Source: a virus. From it: DNA of 64,000 nucleotides. A model generated the notes under the pieces. It searched no databases. It was not told the origin of the DNA and worked only from the letters and a program-made list of their open reading frames with translations. A program made the position numbers and the translations under genes. Every line of letters begins with the position of its first letter. Position 1 is the first letter of the stretch. The DNA lies in the IMG/VR virus record IMGVR_UViG_3300042308_001371, positions 17,766 to 81,765 of that record. The stretch is one strand, 5' to 3'. This document shows, piece after piece, positions 1-7,729 of this stretch.

Positions 1-1
1 A

Positions 2-106
2 TCTTATAGAGCATACTTAAGATTTCTGCCGAGATTACACGACGATAGTACTATATTTCATGCAGAAGTTTATAATTTTGAAGATTGGAAAAAAGGAAAA
101 AGATAA
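2..106 (+). CDS. C-terminal end of a truncated virion-region gene
   Basis: The window opens inside an open frame that runs to a TAA at 104-106. Thirty-four residues are visible, ending in a basic tail (FEDWKKGKR). The next gene starts at the very next base, so the two are in one operon. The gene begins left of the window and is too short here to assign. By position it belongs to the structural or head-tail block. Confidence 0.6.
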   Translation, partial: SYRAYLRFLPRLHDDSTIFHAEVYNFEDWKKGKR

Positions 107-379
107 GTGAAGCGTCTAAAAGATCCTAAGTCACAGTTTACTGAATGGTGTACTAAAAAAGGTATACCAGTCCCGGTATTACGAGATGCGTTATCTCAAA
201 AACCCTCCGCATCTTTTACGCTTTTGGTAATATCTTCTGGATTAGTTATATTTGGTCTTTTAAATAAAATAGCAAAGTTAGTCGATGGAGTAGATATAGA
301 TAATGCATTACAATTTTTTTATGCATGTGCTGGATTATATTTTGGAAGAAAATTAACTTCTAAAAAAAAAGAGGGATAA
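107..379 (+). CDS. small membrane protein, unknown function
   Basis: A 90-residue protein with a GTG start directly after the previous stop codon and an AGGA ribosome site upstream. Residues about 36-54 (FTLLVISSGLVIFGLL) form a clear membrane segment, and a second weaker one lies at about 68-81. The N-terminus is polar and the C-terminus is Lys-rich (KLTSKKKEG). The size and shape fit small phage membrane proteins such as holins or virion-associated membrane proteins, but no family signature is recognised. It is co-transcribed with the fibre gene downstream. Confidence 0.65.
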   Translation: MKRLKDPKSQFTEWCTKKGIPVPVLRDALSQKPSASFTLLVISSGLVIFGLLNKIAKLVDGVDIDNALQFFYACAGLYFGRKLTSKKKEG

Positions 380-736
380 ATGGGTTGTATATTAGATAGT
401 ATAAGACTTAAAGAAATATTAGAAGGTTCACAAACTGTAAATGTTGATTGGACTTCTCCATCTTTTTCTTTAGATGATAGAGAATCTGAATTTTCAATAA
501 TGGTTACTTATGAAAATGGAGTTTCTCCAAATATGAGGCTGATTCTTCAATTTTCCTCTGATAATGTTAATTTTTCAGATTTAGCAGAGTCCTATCAACG
601 AATTACAGATTCATCTGGAAGTCATATATGGGATATAAATGGAGCTGGTTCCTTATATGTACGTGTAAAAGTACTTGTAACATCGGGTTCTATAGATATC
701 TCTAGAATATTTTACGCTGGAAAACAAAGGCATTAA
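380..736 (+). CDS. small beta-rich protein upstream of tail fibre, unknown
   Basis: A 118-residue protein starting at the base after the previous TAA. It has alternating hydrophobic residues and few helix-forming stretches (for example NMRLILQFSSDNVNFSDL and GSLYVRVKVLVTSGSIDISR), as expected of a beta-sandwich. No catalytic motif, signal peptide or membrane segment is seen. It lies two bases upstream of the giant tail fibre, so a role as fibre adaptor or chaperone is plausible but inferred only from position. Confidence 0.6.
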   Translation: MGCILDSIRLKEILEGSQTVNVDWTSPSFSLDDRESEFSIMVTYENGVSPNMRLILQFSSDNVNFSDLAESYQRITDSSGSHIWDINGAGSLYVRVKVLVTSGSIDISRIFYAGKQRH

Positions 737-738
737 TT

Positions 739-3700
739 ATGGCAAATACATTACTAAGAATAGGCTATATATCTGGTTCTGGTGGAGGAGGGGGAATCTC
801 TCAATACCCAGATCTTGCTAGTTTTCCTCCGACTGGATCTGTTAACGTCTTATATTTTGCTATTGATACTGCAAAGTTATATGCTTGGGATGGAGCTACT
901 TATGTAGAAGCATCTCCTTCTTTAGTAACTTCTGTAAATACTCAAGTTGGAGACGTAGTCTTAGATAAGAGCGATGTAGGTTTAGGAAATGTTGATAATA
1001 CAAGCGATGCCGACAAACCTATAAGTGATGATACTCAGGCAGCATTAGACGCTTTAGACGACAGAATTATTCCTATTGAAGATCGCGCCGAAGTTTTAAC
1101 AGTTTACGCTTACGAAAATAATACACAAGTTTATGCAGACGGACAACCGGGTATAAAAGACCCTTCTGCGTTAATTAGAGATGGTTGGTATTTTAAAAAT
1201 TCAATAGCTGGACAAAAGATAAACTGGTATTATTTTGATGGTACAAGCCAAGGTAGTATAACTTTAGGCGATTTTAAATCAGCCTATGCTGTAATGACTT
1301 TTGATGCAGTGTCTGGAGCAGCGTCTCCAATTATTGCAATTTATACATTTCCTACTGGAGCTGGGGACGTAATCCCCGGCTTTGCTCATTCAAGAATTGT
1401 TTACGACGGACCAATGACTCCGACTCCAGTGGTTGGAAAACAATATTTAGTATATGTCGGAGAAAACCCCTCTGTTAATCCAGAGCTTCCCAGAATTAAT
1501 CTATCTTTAATTCCCGGCTTATCAATTGGAGACAAACTTCCAACTGAACAAATCTTAACTATTTCATTTGGTTCTTCTTCAGGAGTCGCGGTAAATCAAA
1601 TTCAATACATGGTTGAAACTTTGGGATTATTCTCAGATCCCGTTAAGCATGAAATGGATTTAAGAATTAGGGTTGCTTCTGAGGATGCATTAGATCTTAA
1701 AGTTGCTAAAGCTGGCGACACGATGTCCGGACTTTTAGATATCACGGTTACAGGGGCTGCTGCTCTTGAAGCTAATGATATTGTTATTGGTAACCCATGG
1801 GGCGCAGGGTACTCTGTAATCACAGGAAAAGATGGTTCGACTGATGCTCTGTATATACAGTCGGCAGATCAATTAGGTACATTTGCTGGAAATTCTTCTA
1901 AACCAGTAACCGTTGGTTCAGGTTATACGCAAGGTGCAAATTCTGGAGCTGTTGAGGTTCTTTCAGCTCCGGCAGCAGTAAGCGGGGCTTCTGGTTCTGT
2001 TTATATTCATTCGGGAGATACCGTCGGTGCTACTGGGTTTACAACTGTAAAATCTGGTAATTCATCGTCAAGTAGTACAGGTACTGCTGTTTTAAGATCA
2101 GGTGATGCTGCGGTAAGCTCAGGTAACACACAAGTTAGATCTGGAAATTCTGTTGCAAATTCAGGTGTAACATCTCTTCTCTCTGGTCAATCTTCTGGTG
2201 GGAGTTCTGGTCAAGTTCAAGTTCAGTCGGGCGCTGCTGCAGTAGCTTCTGGAAATATCTTAATTTCTTCTGGTTCTGCAGCTACGCGAGGATTGGTTCA
2301 AATTGATGGTTCTAAGCTAAATATGCTTACTTCTATTGATATGAACTCTAGTAAGATTACTGAATTACTTGATCCTACTGATAATCAAGATGCTGCAACA
2401 AAAAAATATGTTGACGACAAAGATGCATTAAAACAATCTTTAATAGATAAAAATCAGGCGAATGGATATGTTGGATTGAATGGTTCAACAAAAATCGATT
2501 CAATATATTTACCTAGTTATGTTGATGATGTATTAGAATTTGCAAGTCTTTCAGTTTTTCCTTTGGTTGGAGAAACTGGGATTATTTATTTGGCATTAGA
2601 TACAAATCTTTGTTATAGATGGGCTGGTTCTGTATATGTAGAAATTTCTGCTGCTCCTGTTATTTCAGTAAATACTAAAGTTGGTGCAGTTGTATTAGAT
2701 AAAACCGACATTGGCTTGGATCAAGTTGATAATACTTCAGATGCTGATAAACAAATATCAGATGCAACTCAGTTGGCTTTGGATGATAAAGTAAGTAAAA
2801 CTGGCGATACGATGACTGGCCAGCTTACGATGCAAGATGATTCAATTCTAATAGATGCTTCTATTTCAGAAGGAATGCCAAATACTCTATTACTTGAATC
2901 AGGAACAATCCAGTCAACTGTTATAAATGGAGATATAACTTCAACATCTATTTTGTATCCTTATCAACACTCAATACAAACTACTGACAGTGTATCCACT
3001 TCAAATACATCGTTAACTATTAGTGCAGAACATAATGCTCCTATCCTTGAGGTTTCAATTGTAAATGCTGAAACTGAAATGGATTCTACGGTTAATATAC
3101 TTAATTCTGGATTATATGTTACTAACATAGATTATACTAATAATAATGAACTTTTAGGTAATTTTATTGCTGGATCTTTCATCATTGAAACCATTCTAGC
3201 TGATTCAAGTAACAGTACTATTGTTGGTGATCCAACTGGTATAACTCTTTCTAGCTTTGATGGAGATGTCACAACCGAACCGTTAATGCCTGCGACTGAT
3301 TTTCATGTAACAGTTAAAAAGTACGTAGATGATGCTGACGATTTAAAAGAAAATTTAGCCAATAAATCAATCGACGGAACATTAGCTTCTAATTCAGACA
3401 CGTTATACCCTTCTCAAAAAGCAGTTAAAACTTACGTAGACTCTGTAAGTGGTGGAGGCACTGCGAATTTTGAAGCCTCTACATATTACCACGAATTACA
3501 TGTTAATTACGATTTCACTGGAGCTACCTCAGATGGCTCTCCATATAGACCATTTAAAACCACTCAAGCAGCAGTAAACGCTGCTCAATTACAAAATATT
3601 GGTGGTAATACTGCCATTTTAATTCATTTAAAAAATGATATTAATATTGTGGAAAATATTGCAATAACTAATGCCGTATCTAACTTATACATTATGCCAG

Positions 3701-6246
3701 CAGTTAGAAACAATACTTCCTCTGCTCCTCTTAAAATTATAGGTAGTCTAACAATTAGCGGATCTCAGACAAATAGAGTTCGTGTTCAGGATATTGAGTT
3801 TACCCCAACTTCTGGTTATGCTTTAGTTATTAACGATACTCAAGGAAGACATTTATTTCAGAATTGTGGTTTTGTAAATGGATCAGTCGCTGGTCAAGCT
3901 GGAACAGGAGTAAATTTAACTAGTACTTATAGAAATTTTCTTGAATTTGTAGATTGTACAATTGAAGGTACTTTAAACATCGCAGGAACTCCCGTAGCTG
4001 GTACGACTGTTTTAATGTATCGTTGTAAGCTCGGTTATGCGAATGTTATTGTAAATAGTGCAAATATTGCCGTTGGAATATATGATACCTATGGTATCTA
4101 TGGACTTACTCATACCGCTGGTGCTTTGGCAATTACTGGGTTGTGGGGAATTGCTCAGACTGGATTTTTTAATTCAACTGCAACTTTAACTGCCACTAAC
4201 GTATTAAGTCTTTCAAACGTCTCACTACAAAAACCTGATTTAAGTTTTGTTGCTTTAAATAAAACAGGAACATGTTTTTATCAATTGATGAATGTACATC
4301 GTGGGGAAACTGCTGATGTTTTAAATGGCACGAGAGTTGTATATGGTCCAACTGCTACCGATGCCGGGTATAAAATGGGTACATCAGGAAACTGGCCCGC
4401 TGCAGTATCTAACGTGGCTGGGGCTTTAGATAGCTTAGCTGCTAATAAAATTGCTATAACCCAAAAAGCTGCAATAAATGGAGTAGCTTCTCTTGATGGA
4501 ACTGGTAAAGTTCCTCTTTCTCAGCTTCCTGCATCTACATTTGCAGCTGATGTATTAGAGTTTGCTAATTTAGCAGCATTTCCTATACCCGGAGCAGCGG
4601 GAATTGTATATGTAGCGTTAGATACTAATAAAATATATAGATGGAATACAACAGTTTATACTGAGTTATCTACAGCTCCAGTTACTTCTGTTAATGGAAA
4701 AACTAACGTAGTTACTCTAAATGCAATAGATGTGCCATTTTCTCCTACAGCAACTATTTTATCAACCGATGTACAGTCGGCTATTGTTGAAATTCAAGCT
4801 GCATCCACATCAACGGCTATTTATCAAGATACAAAAGAACCTACTGGATTTTTAAATAGAACAGATTCGGCTATTTCTTTTGTCGATGGTACTAGAATTT
4901 TTACAATTGCACCAGTTACAACTTCATTTGATTTTTATATTAAAGGTACTAAGTTTACAAAAAGTACTGCACAGAATTTAACTATTCCTAATTTATCAGG
5001 AAATCATTATATTTACTTTAATACTTCTGGAGTTTTAGAATCTACCCAAATATTTAGTAGTGATATTATTGAGCAGAATGCTTTTGTTTCAGTTATTTAT
5101 TGGAACACAGATTTAAATACCCATACGTATTTTGCAGAAGAGAGACATGGTATAACGATGGATGGGGCAACTCACATATACCTACATACTACTTTTGGAG
5201 CAAGGTACTTATCAGGATTAGCCTTACAAGGTTTTACGCCTGATGGTAATGGTAGTCTTGATGCACATGCTCAGTTTACCGCTGATGAAGGCTCTATTAG
5301 AGATGAAGATATACTTTTATCAAGTGCAGCTCAGGCTCAGATTCCTATTCTTTTCAGACAAGGCCAGTTATGGAGAAAAAAGGCAGCGGATGCATTTCCT
5401 TTAATCTATAGCGGTACAGCTGGATATACAGGAGCCAATGGAAGAATTCCATATAATCAATTCGTTGCGGGATCTTGGCAGTTAACACAAGTAACTAGCG
5501 GGGATTATGTATTAGTACATTTTTTTGCAACAAACGATAAAGAGAATCCTATTGTAGGTATTCAAGGTATTGCTCAATATAATAATGCTCCACAAGCAAA
5601 AGCTGCGGCAAGTACTGAAATTACTAGTCTATCTGGACTTCCTTTTGCAGAATTTGTAGCAATTGGTACAGTTTTGTTCCAAACTAATACTTATGCTAAT
5701 ACTCCAGATGCTAGGGTTGTGAGTGTAAATGGAGCTACTTACATTGATTTTAGAGGAACTCAGCTTTATACTCCAGCTGGAGAAGCGACTACTCATAGTC
5801 TTTTGTCAGGATTAAGTAACGATGATCATATCCAATACCATACTGATGCTAGAGGAGATATCAGATACTATACAAAAGCTCAGGTAGATACCCTAATAAC
5901 TGGAATAACATCTACGGGAGACATTGATGAGAAGTTGTTTAGCATTTCAAATTCACAGGCACTTCCAGACAATGTCCATAATTTTGTATTTTCAAATTCA
6001 ATTGTAAGAGCATTTGAAGCACTTGTATCTATTGAAATAGAGGCGACCGCTTCATTGTATGAGACTGTTAAGATTTCAGGAATTCAGAAAGGATCTGACT
6101 GGGATATCACCCTTATTTCTAGTGGGGATATTAGTGGTGTGGCCTTTAGTATTACTACTTCTGGTCAAATTCAGTATACGTCGGATAACGTGGCTGGTTT
6201 TGTTTCTGGAATCCTTAAATTTAGGGCAATTACAACCTCAGTATAA
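739..6246 (+). CDS. giant tail fibre (host-recognition) protein
   Basis: A 1835-residue fibre. A module of about 85 residues is present three times (about residues 24-104, 596-684 and a shorter copy at 1271-1333). It combines a segment like YLALDTNLCYRW with the phage-fibre signature VGLGNVDNTSDADKPIS. Between copies are KKYVDD hinge motifs typical of fibres, an SG-rich repeat at about 400-515 likely to form a beta-spiral, and a parallel beta-helix-like stretch at about 915-1160. Near the C-terminus is DDHIQYHTDARGDIRYYTK, common in fibre tips. The protein should trimerise and project from the tail. Internal triplication suggests growth by module duplication. Confidence 0.9.
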   Translation: MANTLLRIGYISGSGGGGGISQYPDLASFPPTGSVNVLYFAIDTAKLYAWDGATYVEASPSLVTSVNTQVGDVVLDKSDVGLGNVDNTSDADKPISDDTQAALDALDDRIIPIEDRAEVLTVYAYENNTQVYADGQPGIKDPSALIRDGWYFKNSIAGQKINWYYFDGTSQGSITLGDFKSAYAVMTFDAVSGAASPIIAIYTFPTGAGDVIPGFAHSRIVYDGPMTPTPVVGKQYLVYVGENPSVNPELPRINLSLIPGLSIGDKLPTEQILTISFGSSSGVAVNQIQYMVETLGLFSDPVKHEMDLRIRVASEDALDLKVAKAGDTMSGLLDITVTGAAALEANDIVIGNPWGAGYSVITGKDGSTDALYIQSADQLGTFAGNSSKPVTVGSGYTQGANSGAVEVLSAPAAVSGASGSVYIHSGDTVGATGFTTVKSGNSSSSSTGTAVLRSGDAAVSSGNTQVRSGNSVANSGVTSLLSGQSSGGSSGQVQVQSGAAAVASGNILISSGSAATRGLVQIDGSKLNMLTSIDMNSSKITELLDPTDNQDAATKKYVDDKDALKQSLIDKNQANGYVGLNGSTKIDSIYLPSYVDDVLEFASLSVFPLVGETGIIYLALDTNLCYRWAGSVYVEISAAPVISVNTKVGAVVLDKTDIGLDQVDNTSDADKQISDATQLALDDKVSKTGDTMTGQLTMQDDSILIDASISEGMPNTLLLESGTIQSTVINGDITSTSILYPYQHSIQTTDSVSTSNTSLTISAEHNAPILEVSIVNAETEMDSTVNILNSGLYVTNIDYTNNNELLGNFIAGSFIIETILADSSNSTIVGDPTGITLSSFDGDVTTEPLMPATDFHVTVKKYVDDADDLKENLANKSIDGTLASNSDTLYPSQKAVKTYVDSVSGGGTANFEASTYYHELHVNYDFTGATSDGSPYRPFKTTQAAVNAAQLQNIGGNTAILIHLKNDINIVENIAITNAVSNLYIMPAVRNNTSSAPLKIIGSLTISGSQTNRVRVQDIEFTPTSGYALVINDTQGRHLFQNCGFVNGSVAGQAGTGVNLTSTYRNFLEFVDCTIEGTLNIAGTPVAGTTVLMYRCKLGYANVIVNSANIAVGIYDTYGIYGLTHTAGALAITGLWGIAQTGFFNSTATLTATNVLSLSNVSLQKPDLSFVALNKTGTCFYQLMNVHRGETADVLNGTRVVYGPTATDAGYKMGTSGNWPAAVSNVAGALDSLAANKIAITQKAAINGVASLDGTGKVPLSQLPASTFAADVLEFANLAAFPIPGAAGIVYVALDTNKIYRWNTTVYTELSTAPVTSVNGKTNVVTLNAIDVPFSPTATILSTDVQSAIVEIQAASTSTAIYQDTKEPTGFLNRTDSAISFVDGTRIFTIAPVTTSFDFYIKGTKFTKSTAQNLTIPNLSGNHYIYFNTSGVLESTQIFSSDIIEQNAFVSVIYWNTDLNTHTYFAEERHGITMDGATHIYLHTTFGARYLSGLALQGFTPDGNGSLDAHAQFTADEGSIRDEDILLSSAAQAQIPILFRQGQLWRKKAADAFPLIYSGTAGYTGANGRIPYNQFVAGSWQLTQVTSGDYVLVHFFATNDKENPIVGIQGIAQYNNAPQAKAAASTEITSLSGLPFAEFVAIGTVLFQTNTYANTPDARVVSVNGATYIDFRGTQLYTPAGEATTHSLLSGLSNDDHIQYHTDARGDIRYYTKAQVDTLITGITSTGDIDEKLFSISNSQALPDNVHNFVFSNSIVRAFEALVSIEIEATASLYETVKISGIQKGSDWDITLISSGDISGVAFSITTSGQIQYTSDNVAGFVSGILKFRAITTSV

Positions 6247-6277
6247 TGTAATTTCGGCTATTTAAATACGGCATAGA

Positions 6278-6294
6278 AAGCACCCTTATAATAC
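6278..6294 (+). promoter_or_regulatory. candidate late promoter, copy 1
   Basis: AAGCACCCTTATAATAC lies 10 bases before the start codon of the next gene. The core CACCCTTATA(A/T)TA recurs at 12033 and 19346, each time just before a block of virion genes. The 3' half resembles a -10 box (TATAAT), but no -35 box is seen at 17 bases upstream in any copy, so a phage-specific or modified polymerase is likely. Confidence 0.65.
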
Positions 6295-6303
6295 AGAGGT
6301 AAC

Positions 6304-7149
6304 ATGGCACAGGTAAAGCCTAATCCAAATTCATTCTATGATCCGGGCTTAATTGTCAAGGAAATCCATGACTTACATGCTAAGTCTATTAGGGTATCCG
6401 ATACTAGATCCGTAGTAGATAAGTTTTATACTCACTTTAGGGTTTTATACACTGAGCTAAATTTACCATCAGAAGTTTCTTATTTTAGAGGAACAAGATC
6501 TCATACAACTATAATAGGTTGTGTTGATGATGTTGAAGCCTCCCTCCAAAATTCATATATTAAAATATACTCCTGTCCAGATAATACTCCATTCCATATT
6601 TGGTTTAATGTAGATAATCTAGGAGTTCCCCCAACAATTCCCGGATCTACTGCAATTGAGATTCCTATAAATAAAAATGAAGGATCTTCTGTTATATCTA
6701 TGGCTGTGGGTTTAATTATAAACTCTTTGTTTAAATCTGATTTTTCAGTATCTAGATCTAATTCGGTTGTTGAAATTACAGCGGTTGGAATGGGTGAGAT
6801 ACTCGATTCATCAGACGAAGGAACTGGGTTTGCGTTAGTAAACTCTAGAGGAGAGCAGGAATTAGCTAATTATATTCAAATAGGATATCAGGATCTGCAT
6901 CCTGTATATAAAGGACAAGTTTTAAAAAATTACATCTTTAATGTATTTTCTGGACAATTTGAAATTAAAGAAGAGCTTCCAACAACTATTCAAGAAGTGG
7001 TCTGGGATGAAATTGTAACAACATTTCCACTTGAAAATCAAGAGCTGTATTCTTATAAATATAACTCTAATTTAGTTCAAGAAATGCTAGTAACTTATAT
7101 TGATGCTACAAAAAAAGCAATAGTATCTATTCAAAAGACAAGGTATTAA
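6304..7149 (+). CDS. structural-region protein, unknown function
   Basis: A 281-residue soluble protein, first gene after late promoter copy 1, with AGAGGT as ribosome site. It is rich in beta-strand-like sequence and has no signal peptide, membrane segment or catalytic motif I recognise. Features include a Tyr-rich C-terminal third (LYSYKYNSNLVQEMLVTYI). It sits between two fibre-type genes, so a virion or fibre-assembly role is inferred from context only. Confidence 0.65.
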   Translation: MAQVKPNPNSFYDPGLIVKEIHDLHAKSIRVSDTRSVVDKFYTHFRVLYTELNLPSEVSYFRGTRSHTTIIGCVDDVEASLQNSYIKIYSCPDNTPFHIWFNVDNLGVPPTIPGSTAIEIPINKNEGSSVISMAVGLIINSLFKSDFSVSRSNSVVEITAVGMGEILDSSDEGTGFALVNSRGEQELANYIQIGYQDLHPVYKGQVLKNYIFNVFSGQFEIKEELPTTIQEVVWDEIVTTFPLENQELYSYKYNSNLVQEMLVTYIDATKKAIVSIQKTRY

Positions 7150-7335
7150 ATGTCTTGGAAATTTGATCCATTTATTATGAGTCTAATCTGGGTAGCTCCA
7201 ATCTCTATTGTAGATAATGTAGGGGATATCGACATGGGTACAGTAGATAGCGATATTATAATTGACATGGGTTCTAGAGAGGATAGTCCTTCTGGCATTG
7301 ATCAGGGATTAAGAGTATACGATGGCGATTTTTAA
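7150..7335 (+). CDS. small acidic protein, unknown
   Basis: Sixty-one residues, starting on the base after the previous stop and overlapping the next gene by 14 bases. The composition is acidic, with repeated D-M-G motifs (DIDMGTVDSDIIIDMGS). No family is recognised. The tight packing suggests it is translated together with its neighbours. Confidence 0.5.
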   Translation: MSWKFDPFIMSLIWVAPISIVDNVGDIDMGTVDSDIIIDMGSREDSPSGIDQGLRVYDGDF

Positions 7336-7699
7336 AGCTCCCAAATTAACTAGTGCTCAAAGAAACAACCTCGTTCTAGAGGTTAGTGAACTTGTATATG
7401 ATTTAGATCAAAAAGCATTCTACGGTGGAGACGGCTCTGTATCTGGTGGCTTTTTAGTTGGTGCTACCTCCGGCTTTATTGTTGAAACAATTGAATTAAC
7501 GCAACAAAATATAAATGATAAGTTTGTGACGCTTGCGCAAACACCCTTAATTCCTAGTGCTGTAATTGTTACTCCAGAGGGTGGAATATCTCAAGTTAAT
7601 GGAGTTGATTATAGTATTATCGGTAGTAAATTATCATGGGAAAATTTAGGATTAGATGATTTTTTAGATAGTACAGATGTACTGATAATTCAGTACTGA
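7322..7699 (+). CDS. short fibre/decoration protein with Mtd-N-like domain
   Basis: A 125-residue protein. Residues 8-48 follow the N-terminal pattern of major tropism determinant-like fibres: a short alpha stretch, then ELVYDLDQKAFYGGDG and GGFLVGA, equivalent to the usual GELVYDTDTKRLYVGDG. The C-terminal half carries a second small beta domain (VNGVDYSI, LSWENLGLD, DVLIIQY) often seen at phage fibre ends. The 834-residue neighbour ends in a similar domain. It probably forms a small trimeric virion fibre. Confidence 0.75.
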   Translation: MAIFKAPKLTSAQRNNLVLEVSELVYDLDQKAFYGGDGSVSGGFLVGATSGFIVETIELTQQNINDKFVTLAQTPLIPSAVIVTPEGGISQVNGVDYSIIGSKLSWENLGLDDFLDSTDVLIIQY

Positions 7700-7729
7700 C
7701 CCCCGCCATAACAAAAACAAGGAGAAATC

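Noticed and set aside
7534-7552. Fourth late-promoter-like motif (AAACACCCTTAATT)
   Set aside because: It is inside a coding region, lac ks the TATAAT half and has no gene start following.
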